A stretch of 64,000 nt of DNA from Ereboglobus luteus (lineage in GTDB: Bacteria > Verrucomicrobiota > Verrucomicrobiia > Opitutales > Opitutaceae). Position 1 is the first letter of the stretch, and every line of letters begins with the position of its first letter. The notes beneath the pieces are model-generated. The model was given only the letters and a program-made list of their open reading frames with translations. It was not told the origin of the DNA and searched no databases. This document shows positions 33,109-41,166 of the stretch, piece by piece. Where the stretch lies: NCBI RefSeq assembly GCF_003096195.1, contig NZ_CP023004.1, positions 1,406,501 through 1,470,500 of the forward strand, read 5' to 3'. A program made the position numbers and the translations under genes.

Positions 33109-33425
33109 AAATCCTTTTCGATCAAGGGACACCCCTGCCCCTTAAAAAATATCTCGCGGCGCACACTGTCTCAACAGCCTATCAGCGCGGTTGGCACGAA
33201 AAGAAAAACGGAGATCTCATCGCCACAGCCGAAGAAGCAGGCTTCGATTGCATTATTACGACCGACAAAAATTTGAGGTATCAACAAAACCTCACGAACC
33301 GAAAAATCGCGATCATCGTGCTGCCCCTAACAAGATGGGACATAATCGAAAAACACGTATCAATCGTCGAACAAACCGCTGAACAAGCTGTTCCCGGCGC
33401 GTTTCTCGAAATTTCGTTTCCCTAA
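33105..33425 (+). CDS. DUF5615 PIN-like toxin, start codon ATG changed to ATA
   Basis: The frame reads (I)KILFDQGTPLPLKKYLAAHTVSTAYQRGW...ATAEEAGFDCIITTDKNLRYQQNL, a typical DUF5615 PIN-like protein of 106 residues with conserved acidic residues FDQ and TTDKN. The family normally starts MKILFDQ, overlapping the DUF433 stop as ATGA. Here the overlap is ATAA: one G-to-A change keeps the antitoxin stop (TGA to TAA) but turns the toxin ATG into ATA. No ATG, GTG or TTG occurs in frame between the preceding stop and this point. Expression should be very low, so the toxin is likely silenced. Confidence 0.75.
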   Translation: MKILFDQGTPLPLKKYLAAHTVSTAYQRGWHEKKNGDLIATAEEAGFDCIITTDKNLRYQQNLTNRKIAIIVLPLTRWDIIEKHVSIVEQTAEQAVPGAFLEISFP

Positions 33426-33494
33426 CCGCTTGGCATTCATCCCCCGGCTGCTCTCGCGCGCCGAATGCGACAAAAGCCGATGGAAATCCGAGTT

Positions 33495-33911
33495 ATGAAA
33501 ACAAGCGCCAAAAAGTCATTCGAAAGCCTCCCCAAAACCTACAATGAATTGGTAGGCATTCACATGCCCCGCCCCATTCACGACGAGGCGGATTACAACA
33601 ACACCGTTGAAATGGTGGACATGCTCGCAGGCCACGACCTTACGCCCGATCAAGAGGACTATCTTGCAATCCTCGCCGGGCTAATCGAAACCCACGAAAA
33701 AGAGCATGTAAAAGAAAGTCTTCCAAAAAATAAAAACGTGCTGGGTTACCTGATGCAGGAACACGGGATAACCGGAGACGGACTCGCTCGCATACTGGGC
33801 ATCGACCGTTCAACGGCCTATCGTTTAGTCAAAGGCGAACGAAACCTTACCGTCCCCCTCATCAAAACACTCGCAAAGTATTTTAACATTTCAACAGAAG
33901 CTTTCATGTAA
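33495..33911 (+). CDS. HigA-type antitoxin (orphan)
   Basis: 138 residues from 33495 (MKTSAKKSFESLPKTYNEL); ATGs at 33465 and 33480 are alternatives. The HigA signature PRPIHDEADYNNTVEMVDMLAG and DLTPDQEDYLAILAGLIETHEKEH precede an XRE helix-turn-helix (GYLMQEHGITGDGLARILGIDRSTAYRLVKGERNLTVPLIKTLAKYF). HigA neutralises the ribosome-dependent RNase HigB and represses the operon. No HigB frame exists in the 70 bp before it or after it, so it is an orphan. A terminator follows at 33947. Confidence 0.85.
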   Translation: MKTSAKKSFESLPKTYNELVGIHMPRPIHDEADYNNTVEMVDMLAGHDLTPDQEDYLAILAGLIETHEKEHVKESLPKNKNVLGYLMQEHGITGDGLARILGIDRSTAYRLVKGERNLTVPLIKTLAKYFNISTEAFM

Positions 33912-33946
33912 TCAACAAAGCTCAACACTGCCAAATCGTCGCAAGC

Positions 33947-33978
33947 AGCCTCCAAGGTTCACCCTTTGGAGGCTTTTT
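33947..33978 (+). terminator. Rho-independent terminator after higA-like gene
   Basis: Stem AGCCTCCAA (33947-33955) and TTGGAGGCT (33966-33974) with a 10-base loop, followed by TTTTTG. It is a textbook intrinsic terminator. Confidence 0.9.
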
Positions 33979-34143
33979 GTTTACAAATTCAAAGCCAATG
34001 CAAACCCAAGAAATCACCATCACCGAAGCCGACATCCCCAAAGGATGCAACACCGTCATAATGGTTAACATCCTCGCCAAACGCCACCCTGAAACCATTG
34101 CAGCTCGCATGGTGGGGGAAAAGGTTATCCATTCAGGGCAGCC

Positions 34144-34293
34144 AGCGTGCACACAAACGCCAATTACAACACGCTCGCCCACGAGCTTGGCCACAACTTT
34201 GGCGGCCTCCACGACCGCAACACGGAAAACCTCCCGAACTCCGCTGAATACAACTACGGGTCCACCTGGCCGGCTCACCAAAGCCTGCGATAG
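34144..34293 (+). pseudogene. Fragment of a zinc metalloprotease (reprolysin-type)
   Basis: In the frame of 34144 the DNA encodes NANYNTLAHELGHNFGGLHDRNTENLPNSAEYNYG, containing the extended zinc motif HExxHxxGxxHD of metzincin proteases, before running into a TAG at 34291. Both the propeptide side and the C-terminal half are missing. Upstream (33998-34130) a different frame starts MQTQEITITEADIPKG, a piece of another unidentified gene. Confidence 0.7.
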
Positions 34294-34400
34294 CCGAGGT
34301 TTAGCGCCCACGGGCGCTCGTAGTCTTTTGCGCGACCGTATTCATAATCAAAATACAACTGACTGCCGCTGTTGATGCGATAACCGGCACCGGCCGCGGC
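34275..34400 (-). pseudogene. C-terminal fragment of an autotransporter beta-barrel
   Basis: On the minus strand the DNA encodes GAGYRINSGSQLYFDYEYGRAKDYERPWALNLGYR, the last two strands of an autotransporter barrel (YxINxxSQLYFDYEYxxAxxYxxPWxLNLGYRYxF), but the final aromatic residue is replaced by RRLW and a stop. Only about 40 residues remain, joined tail-to-tail to the protease fragment. Confidence 0.65.
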
Positions 34401-35027
34401 ATGTTGACCTCGATAGAAAACAAAGCAGGATCAACAGTGATCTCGAAATACGATTACACCATGAACAACCGCGGTCAGCGCACACAAGTCAGCCAGCGCG
34501 GATCAGCATTTAACGCATTCTCCGGCTACGACTGGCTCTATAATAGCAGGGGTGAGGTCGTTGCCGCCAACCATGCCTCGGACAAGGCTAAAAACCGCGC
34601 ATTCAGCTACGATCCCATCGGTAACCGCCTCTGGTCAACCGAGGGCAACCCAGCAACCGCCACGCTGCCTGAATCTCCCGATCCCCTGGCCGCGACAATC
34701 GCCGAATACACTTCGAATAATCTTAATCAGTATGTATCTGTGCCATCTGTGGATAAGACTCCCTCATACGACGCCGACGGCAACATGACCGACACCGGCT
34801 CCGGCACCGCCTACGCATGGGATGCCGAGAACCGCCTTATCCGTGTCACCAAGGCCGACGGCACCGAAGTCCGCCATGTCTATGATGGAGAAAGCCGCCG
34901 CATCAAGCGCGAGGTCTATAAAAACGGCAGCCTGCAAACCGCCACCCGTTACCTCTACGACGGCTGGAACGTAATTGCTGAGCTGACGCAGAGCATGCGA
35001 GCGAATGGCTGGCAAGGTGCGCCCTAG
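34401..35027 (+). pseudogene. RHS-repeat protein fragment
   Basis: 208 residues of RHS/YD-repeat sequence (KYDYTMNNRGQRTQVSQ, YDWLYNSRGEVVAANHASDKAKNRAFSYDPIGNRLWST, YDADGNMTDTGSGTAYAWDAENRLIRVTKADGTEVRHVYDGESRRIKREVYKNG). RHS proteins are very large secreted or toxin-delivery shells; here the signal peptide, most repeats and the RHS core and toxin end are absent. The frame ends in unrelated sequence (MRANGWQGAP). It is a remnant, though the internal frame is undamaged. Confidence 0.75.
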
Positions 35028-35041
35028 GAAAACTGGCGCGC

Positions 35042-35178
35042 ACGAGGCGAAGGATGCTCAGCGGGCGCAACATCGCCTCGATTTATGAAATATTCCCTCC
35101 GGCGGAGGCGCGCAAGCTGGCGTTAAAACGGTAGACCCACCACGCGCCAAAACACGAGAGCTGGCTTAAGATAGTCGC
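35042..35178 (+). pseudogene. Relic of an IS630-family transposase
   Basis: The translation NIASIYEIFPPAEARKLALKR, a stop (35132-35134), then THHAPKHESWLKI corresponds to the IS630 transposase signature (xLYExFPPAEARRLAxRLExHYTPKHGSWLN). An internal stop and missing ends make it non-functional. It fills most of the gap 35028-35248; the final 70 bp show nothing else. Confidence 0.7.
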
Positions 35179-35248
35179 GTGTCTTCCGCGGCAATGCTTG
35201 GGATAAAAATTACCGCGCGGTTTGAGCGCTATTTACTCAAACAGGCCT

Positions 35249-36535
35249 CTACAACTTTAACATTTCCATGCAATTGGTAATGACTTCAACGCCCGCTTTG
35301 TGCGTGCGGAGGGAGGGTGGTTTTTCGCAAAGTATTTTAACATCATCGAACACGATTTTTTCCGCGTTAAAAACCAGCGCGCCTTTTTGAGCGACAAAAC
35401 CAGCCTTGCGTATCGTGACGCCCGTAATCGGCAGTTCGGGCAGGCCCCATATTATTATTGAATTTTGCGAGTCGGACACGGTCAGGTTTTCAATGAGAAT
35501 GTTTCTCCACCGCGGCTTGATTTCAGCCGGAGCGCCGGTGCCCGGGTCAAGCGAGGGATCCTTCGGCTCCTTGGGATAATAACTCGATATAAAGAGCGGA
35601 TAACGGGCGCCAGTGACAGTAAGGTTGCGATAGGTGAGGTCCTCAACAAGGCCGCCCTTGTCACGATGGGCCTTCATGCGGATTGCCGCGGTCGTGCGCT
35701 CGAAGGAGCAATTTTCCACAAGCACGTTACGGATGCCTCCGCTTGTGTGGCTGCCGATCGACACGCCGTGACCCTCGCCAAATTTGCAGTCCCGGATTTC
35801 AAAATTTTCACACATGGGTTTTGCCCAGTCCTTCGCCGAGTGCGTCAGGATGACGATGTTATCGTCCCCCGTGCTGATATCGCAGTTGGTGATAAGATAG
35901 TTTTTTCCAGAAATGTTAATGCCGTCGGTGTTGGTGGAGTTTCCCGGCGCGCGCAGCGTGAGTCCGCGCATCGTCACGTCCTTGCACAGGCGCAGTGCGT
36001 AGTGTGTGTTTGGCGGGTCGATGGTCGTGATGTTTTCCAGCAACACGCGCTCGCATCGCTCGAACGTCACCAGTTGCGGCCGGCGCAACGCGAGTTTCTT
36101 CGCGCGTGCCAGCGGCCACCACGCCGCACCCTGTCCGTCAATGAAGCCTGCACCGGAGATTTTGATGTCGGTGCAATTTTTGGCGGAAATAAAACTGAGG
36201 CATCTTCCGTTTTCCGAGGGAAAATTTGCGTCGAGGGGAAGCATTCGCAGCGTTGCGCCCTTTTCAAGACGAAGTTCGACATGGCTCGCGAGCCGAATGG
36301 GGCCGCATAAAAAAACACCCTTGGGGACGACAACCCGCCCGCCCGTTTTTGCGACGGTGTCGATGGCTTTTTGAACCGCTCCGGCGTTGTCGGTCGCGCC
36401 GTCGGCGCGCGCGTCGAAGCTCATGATTGAAACCGTGTGTTCCGGGATAACGGGTTCCCCCGGGGCTGCCGCCGCCAGGGTGGTGTGGTTCGCAATGATG
36501 AGGCCCCAAAGAGGAAGCATAAGGCGGTATTTCAT
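35249..36535 (-). CDS. Glycoside hydrolase family 28 (polygalacturonase-type)
   Basis: Start at 36535 with GGGAGGTG just upstream; 428 residues with a signal peptide (MKYRLMLPLWGLIIANHTTLAAA). The right-handed beta-helix has the GH28 catalytic set NTDGINI, STGDDNIVI, GHGVSIGSHTSGGI and the R-x-K element AIRMKAH. GH28 cuts alpha-1,4-galacturonan or exposes galacturonic acid ends of rhamnogalacturonan. It is divergent from the GH105 gene, and the 166 bp between them contain two copies of the TGCGACRATGCGCA palindrome, implying joint control. Confidence 0.93.
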   Translation of the reverse strand: MKYRLMLPLWGLIIANHTTLAAAAPGEPVIPEHTVSIMSFDARADGATDNAGAVQKAIDTVAKTGGRVVVPKGVFLCGPIRLASHVELRLEKGATLRMLPLDANFPSENGRCLSFISAKNCTDIKISGAGFIDGQGAAWWPLARAKKLALRRPQLVTFERCERVLLENITTIDPPNTHYALRLCKDVTMRGLTLRAPGNSTNTDGINISGKNYLITNCDISTGDDNIVILTHSAKDWAKPMCENFEIRDCKFGEGHGVSIGSHTSGGIRNVLVENCSFERTTAAIRMKAHRDKGGLVEDLTYRNLTVTGARYPLFISSYYPKEPKDPSLDPGTGAPAEIKPRWRNILIENLTVSDSQNSIIIWGLPELPITGVTIRKAGFVAQKGALVFNAEKIVFDDVKILCEKPPSLRTHKAGVEVITNCMEMLKL

Positions 36536-36585
36536 AAGCACCTCCCAAGGTGGCCGCCCGTGCGCGGGTGGCAAACTGTTCATGA

Positions 36586-36599
36586 TGCGCATTGTCGCG
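36586..36599 (-). promoter_or_regulatory. Putative pectin-regulon operator, site 1
   Basis: CGCGACAATGCGCA on the minus strand, one mismatch from the palindrome TGCGACRATGCGCA. It lies 50 bp before the GH28 start in the divergent promoter region, 26 bp from site 2 centre to centre. Confidence 0.6.
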
Positions 36600-36611
36600 T
36601 TTTGCCGGCAG

Positions 36612-36625
36612 TGCGACGATGCGCA
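36612..36625 (+). promoter_or_regulatory. Putative pectin-regulon operator, site 2
   Basis: TGCGACGATGCGCA, with palindromic TGCG/CGCA half-sites. It lies 76 bp before the GH105 start and is in inverted orientation to site 1. Confidence 0.65.
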
Positions 36626-36701
36626 TTCCTTGGGGCTTAACACTTACGTCCTCTTGTCTCAGAGGTTTTGTAATCAGGTCTTCTCGCATTTAGCCTCCAT
36701 C

Positions 36702-38090
36702 ATGGGAAACACAACACCCCTTCGTCGTCATGCCGGCCATGCCGTTGTTTTCGCGGCACTATTTTCCCTTGGCGGGATAGTGGCCGCCCCGGTGTTGACC
36801 GCCGCGTCTGTCGCGCCCGAATATCCGATCCCGTATGTGGTGCCGGAAGCGTCGGAGGTCGAGGCGTCCGTCGCCCGCATACACGGTTATGTGGTCGCGC
36901 ATTCGAGCTTCAGGGTGATTGATAAAAACACGGGGTTGGAAATCAAGGCGCCGGATTTTGAAAAGTTCGCACCTGACGCGGTGATCGACCCAAGCCTCGG
37001 GGCGTTCAACCGGTGGGATTATCCGATCGGCGTCATCCTGACATCCTTCGACCATCTCGCGACCGTGACGGGCAAAGACGCTTACCGCGAGCATGGCCGG
37101 CGTTTCTTCGAATATACGTTTACATGGATGCCCTGGTTTCGGGCGATGCAGGAGAAAACTGGAAAGAGAAACGATTACACGCGCATGGTGCGCATGGCGG
37201 CGCTGGACCATTGCGGCGCGATCACCGCCTCGCTCATTCGCGCCCACATGCGGCAGCCCGATCCTCGTTTTCGCGCGTGGATCAATGTGGTGGACGATTA
37301 TATTTCGCACAAACAATTCCGGTTCGAGGACGGCACGCTGGCACGCCAGAGACCGCAGGCCCGCTCGCTCTGGACGGATGACATGTATATGGGGGTCTCC
37401 TTTCTTGTGCAAATGGGGCGGCTTACCGGCGATGCGAAATACTGGCACGATGCCGTGCGCCAGGTGGTGCAACTTTCCGCGCGCCTTTTTGACCGCAACC
37501 AGGAGCTCTATGACCACGGTTGGAGCGAAAACATGGCCGGTTATGATCCGCGTTTTTACTGGGGTCGCGCCAATGGCTGGGCGGTTCTTGCGATGGCGGA
37601 ATTGCTCTCCGGGGTGCCGGAGGATTTTCCCGGACGCGCCAAGGTGCTCGATCTTTTTCAACGCACCTGCCGTCGCTTGGTGGAGTTACAGGACGGCGGC
37701 GGGCTTTGGCACAACTTGCTCGATCGCGGCGAAACCTATCTCGAAACGTCCGCCAGCGCCATGTTCACCTTTGCGCTCGCGCGGGGGGTGAACGAGGGCT
37801 GGCTGAGTCCGCTGTATGCGCCGACGGCGATCACGGGATGGAACGGCGTCGCCGCGCGCATACTTGAGGACGGGCGCGTTTCGGGCATCTGTGAAGGAAC
37901 CACATATGCCCATGATTCAACTTACTATTTTTACCGCGGCGCGGGTTCCGACACGACGTTCATCGGCACGGTGGTTTACGCGGGCGCCGAGATTATCCAG
38001 TTGCTCAACAATCCAAGGGTTCAAATCACGCGCCCAAAACCAAACGCGGTGAACAGCGCGATGCAGGTTCGCGCAATGGCGGCGGATTAA
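36702..38090 (+). CDS. GH105 unsaturated rhamnogalacturonyl/glucuronyl hydrolase
   Basis: Start at 36702 (MGNTTPLRRHAG) gives 462 residues with a signal peptide up to about residue 30. GH105 removes the unsaturated uronic acid left at the end of pectin oligomers by lyases. The (alpha/alpha)6 barrel signs are SLWTDDMYMGVSFLVQMGRLTGD, where the Asp pair is catalytic, PRFYWGRANGWAVLAMAELL, and the late ETSASAMFTFALARGV helix. Length and order match YteR/YesR. It starts the plus-strand run that continues to the receptor, 58 bp before the next gene. Confidence 0.93.
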   Translation: MGNTTPLRRHAGHAVVFAALFSLGGIVAAPVLTAASVAPEYPIPYVVPEASEVEASVARIHGYVVAHSSFRVIDKNTGLEIKAPDFEKFAPDAVIDPSLGAFNRWDYPIGVILTSFDHLATVTGKDAYREHGRRFFEYTFTWMPWFRAMQEKTGKRNDYTRMVRMAALDHCGAITASLIRAHMRQPDPRFRAWINVVDDYISHKQFRFEDGTLARQRPQARSLWTDDMYMGVSFLVQMGRLTGDAKYWHDAVRQVVQLSARLFDRNQELYDHGWSENMAGYDPRFYWGRANGWAVLAMAELLSGVPEDFPGRAKVLDLFQRTCRRLVELQDGGGLWHNLLDRGETYLETSASAMFTFALARGVNEGWLSPLYAPTAITGWNGVAARILEDGRVSGICEGTTYAHDSTYYFYRGAGSDTTFIGTVVYAGAEIIQLLNNPRVQITRPKPNAVNSAMQVRAMAAD

Positions 38091-38148
38091 CGCGCGAAGC
38101 ACCTGCCCGAAATTTTTTAAACCCTCCCGCTGATCTCATTTCCGGATT

Positions 38149-41094
38149 ATGAAAAAAATATCAACCCTGCTCACGGCCAGCCTTGTTCTTGTTGCTTCTG
38201 CTTTCGCAACCACGACCCCCACCGGGGGATTTATATTTGGCGAAAACTCGCCGATTTACGAGGTGAACGCCGGCGACCTCGGCGTGGGCGACAACCTCAC
38301 TTTCGAATTGTGGTTGAGGCCCGACGCGGACTGCCCCCCGGGCGCGGTGATCGTTGACCGGTTCGGACCGGGCGAGCGGCGCGGGGTGAGGCTAAAAAAC
38401 GGGGATGGCGGCTCGCTGCACTTTGAAACATCGGCGCCCGCGCGAACACACTCCGTGACCGGATTGCCGGCGGACCGGTTCTCGCATGTCGTGGCGTCGT
38501 TTGATTCGCGCGGCAAAACCGTGCGGCTGTTTGTGGACGGAAAATGCGTTTCCGAGTTCACCGGCGATCCGCGCAAAAAAATCGACGGATTCAACAGCGA
38601 CGCGCCCATTCGCCTTGGGGCGGACCTGGACGGGGCCAATCGCTTCTCCGGCGAGATCGCGTGGTTCGCCGTGTATAAACGCACGCTCGCATTCGACGAA
38701 GTCGCGCGCCTGTTCGCGGAGGGCGGGAACCGGACGGACAATGCGCCCGGCTGCGTCGGCGCGTGGAAACTCGCCCCCGGCGCGGCGCGTGCAATCAAAC
38801 CTTTCTCCGGAAAAATCGCGCTCACCGTGCCTGTGGCGGTCAACCCCGTTTCGCGCGGCCCGGCGGGCGATTATGTGATGTGGTATGCGCGCCCGGCGCG
38901 CGAGTGGCTGGAGTCGCTCGCATTCGGAAACGGGCGGCTCGGCGGCACGGTTTACGGCGGCGTGGAGCGCGATCGCATCCAGCTCAACGACGACACGATC
39001 TGGCAGGGCGCGCCTTACGATCCGGCAAATCCCAGCGCGCCGGACGCGATCCAAAAGGCGCGCGGCCTGGTCTTCGACGGAAAGATCAAGGAGGCCGAGG
39101 ACTTGATCACAAAGAACGCGCTCGCCATCCCGCCGCGCCAGGTTTCCTACCAGACGCTCGGCAGCGTGGTGCTCGACTTTCCCGACAGCGCCGCGCCTGC
39201 CGAAAATTATTGCCGCTCGCTCGATCTGGACACCGCGATCGCCACGACGACCTACGTGCGCGACGGCGTCACTTACACGCGCGAGGTTTTTTCGAGCGCG
39301 CCGGACCAGGTGGTCGTGATTCGCCTGACCGCCGACAAGCCCGGCCGCGTCAGATTCAAGGCAAGCTGGGCCACGCCGTTTCGCGACGCAAAAGTTTCCG
39401 CGCGGGAAAACCGCCTCACGCTTTCCGGCAAGGGCGGCGACCATTACGGCACGCCGGGAGCGATCCGCTTCATGTCGGTTGCGGACGTGCAAAACGAGGG
39501 CGGCTCCGTCGCGGCGCGCGGCGATTCGATCGAAGTCTCGAAAGCCGATGCGGTGACGATTCGCGTTTCGTGCGGCACAAACTTCATCAACCACGCAGAC
39601 GTAAGCGGCGACCCGCGTGCGCGCGCCGGACGCGATATGGACGGCGCGCTTTCGCGCGACTACGCGGAGCTGCGCGCGCGTCATGTCGAGTCGCACCAGG
39701 CGCTGTTTCGCCGCGTCGCGCTCGATCTCGACGCAACCGCCGACTCCGCGCTGCCGACCGACGAGCGCGTGAAAAAATTCACCGGCGCGAACGATCCGGC
39801 GCTCGCCGCGCTCTATTTTCAATTTGGCCGCTACCTGCTCATCTCCAGTTCGCGCCCCGGCTCGCAGCCGGCGAATTTGCAGGGCATCTGGAACAACGCG
39901 CTCACCGCCGCGTGGGGCGGCAAATACACGGTCAACATTAACACCGAGATGAACTACTGGCCCGCCGAGACGACCAATCTCGGCGAGTGCGCCGAGCCGC
40001 TTTTTCAATTGATCCGCGACATTTCCACGACGGGCGCGCGCACCGCGAGTGTCATGTATCGCGCGCGCGGTTGGGTGTGCCACCACAACACCGACATCTG
40101 GCGCGCCACCGCTCCGGTCGATTCCGCCGCCACGGGACTCTGGCCTGTCGGCGGCGCGTGGTTGAGCACGCACCTGTGGGAGCACTACCTTTTCACGGGC
40201 GACAAAAAATTTCTCGCCGGCGCGTATCCGATCCTCAAGGGCGCGGCGGAGTTTTTTCTTGATACGCTCGTCGAGCACCCGAAATACAAATGGCTCGTCA
40301 CCTGCCCGTCGCATTCGCCGGAGCACGGCGGCCTGGTCGCCGGGCCGACGATGGATCTGGGCATTGTGCGCGACGTGTTCAACCAGATGATCCTCGCCGG
40401 CGAGACGCTTGGTCTGGATGAGGATTTGCGCAAGGCCGCGAGGGACGCGCGCGACCGGCTCGCGCCCTACCAAATCGGCAAGCACGGCCAGTTGCAGGAA
40501 TGGCTCGAGGACATCGACCGCGAGAAGGACAGCCACCGGCACTCGTCGCATCTTTATCCGCTTTTCCCGGGTGCGCAGATCACGCGCGACGGCGACCCGA
40601 AATTGTTCGCCGCCGCGAAAAAATCGCTCGAAGGTCGCGGCGGCCTCACGACCGGCTGGGGGCTCGCGTGGAAAATCAACCTCTGGGCTCGCGCGGGCGA
40701 CGGCGACCGCGCGCACGACCTGCTCGTGCTGTTGCTCACGCCCCCGAAGGGCGGCTCACAGGGCGGAGGCGCGTTCCCGAATCTTTTCGACGCGCACCCG
40801 CCGTTCCAGATCGACGGCAATTTCGGCGGCACGTCGGGCATCGCGGAAATGCTGCTGCAATCGCACGCCGGCGTGATCGACCTTCTGCCCGCGCTTCCGT
40901 CCGCATGGCCCGATGGCTCCGTGCGCGGCCTGCGCGCACGCGGCGGTTTCGAGGTCGATATCGAATGGCGCGACGGAAAACTCAAGCGAGCCGCCGTGCG
41001 CTCGCTGCTCGGCAATCCGCTCCGCGTCCGATATTCGGATACGACGCGCGAAATCAACCCGGGGCCGGGGGAAGTCTTTGAGTGGAGGAATTGA
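38149..41094 (+). CDS. GH95-type alpha-fucosidase/galactosidase with N-terminal LamG domain
   Basis: A 981-residue secreted enzyme (signal [20 protein letters not shown]). Residues about 25-220 form a LamG/concanavalin-like domain ([53 protein letters not shown]). The GH95 part starts [44 protein letters not shown] and shows [41 protein letters not shown], with the catalytic acid in the NTEMNYWP region. GH95 enzymes release alpha-1,2-L-fucose or L-galactose, found in pectin side chains. It lies 58 bp after GH105 and 72 bp before the esterase. Confidence 0.93.
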   Translation: MKKISTLLTASLVLVASAFATTTPTGGFIFGENSPIYEVNAGDLGVGDNLTFELWLRPDADCPPGAVIVDRFGPGERRGVRLKNGDGGSLHFETSAPARTHSVTGLPADRFSHVVASFDSRGKTVRLFVDGKCVSEFTGDPRKKIDGFNSDAPIRLGADLDGANRFSGEIAWFAVYKRTLAFDEVARLFAEGGNRTDNAPGCVGAWKLAPGAARAIKPFSGKIALTVPVAVNPVSRGPAGDYVMWYARPAREWLESLAFGNGRLGGTVYGGVERDRIQLNDDTIWQGAPYDPANPSAPDAIQKARGLVFDGKIKEAEDLITKNALAIPPRQVSYQTLGSVVLDFPDSAAPAENYCRSLDLDTAIATTTYVRDGVTYTREVFSSAPDQVVVIRLTADKPGRVRFKASWATPFRDAKVSARENRLTLSGKGGDHYGTPGAIRFMSVADVQNEGGSVAARGDSIEVSKADAVTIRVSCGTNFINHADVSGDPRARAGRDMDGALSRDYAELRARHVESHQALFRRVALDLDATADSALPTDERVKKFTGANDPALAALYFQFGRYLLISSSRPGSQPANLQGIWNNALTAAWGGKYTVNINTEMNYWPAETTNLGECAEPLFQLIRDISTTGARTASVMYRARGWVCHHNTDIWRATAPVDSAATGLWPVGGAWLSTHLWEHYLFTGDKKFLAGAYPILKGAAEFFLDTLVEHPKYKWLVTCPSHSPEHGGLVAGPTMDLGIVRDVFNQMILAGETLGLDEDLRKAARDARDRLAPYQIGKHGQLQEWLEDIDREKDSHRHSSHLYPLFPGAQITRDGDPKLFAAAKKSLEGRGGLTTGWGLAWKINLWARAGDGDRAHDLLVLLLTPPKGGSQGGGAFPNLFDAHPPFQIDGNFGGTSGIAEMLLQSHAGVIDLLPALPSAWPDGSVRGLRARGGFEVDIEWRDGKLKRAAVRSLLGNPLRVRYSDTTREINPGPGEVFEWRN

Positions 41095-41103
41095 TCCCTC
41101 TTA

Positions 41104-41117
41104 TGCGACGATGCGCA
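41104..41117 (+). promoter_or_regulatory. Putative pectin-regulon operator, site 3
   Basis: TGCGACGATGCGCA, identical to site 2, 50 bp before the CE12-CE8 gene start, in a 72-bp intergenic space. Confidence 0.65.
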
Positions 41118-41166
41118 TGACGACTGGCTTTTCTTTTTTCCCCGGCTGCATTGACTCTTTTTCGCA

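Noticed and set aside
33977-34375. 132-residue plus-strand frame as a gene
   Set aside because: Its second half is out of frame with the metalloprotease fragment and is Thr/Pro/Arg-rich noise; only the first ~45 residues might derive from a real gene start.
20343-35240. CRISPR array or defence operon inside the island
   Set aside because: No regularly spaced repeats, Cas proteins, restriction enzymes or known defence domains were seen; contents are mobilisation, partition-like and toxin-antitoxin remnants.
38392-40716. 774-residue minus-strand frame in the GH95 gene
   Set aside because: It is the antisense shadow of a strongly conserved GH95 enzyme and is dominated by Arg/Ala/Val without domain signals.
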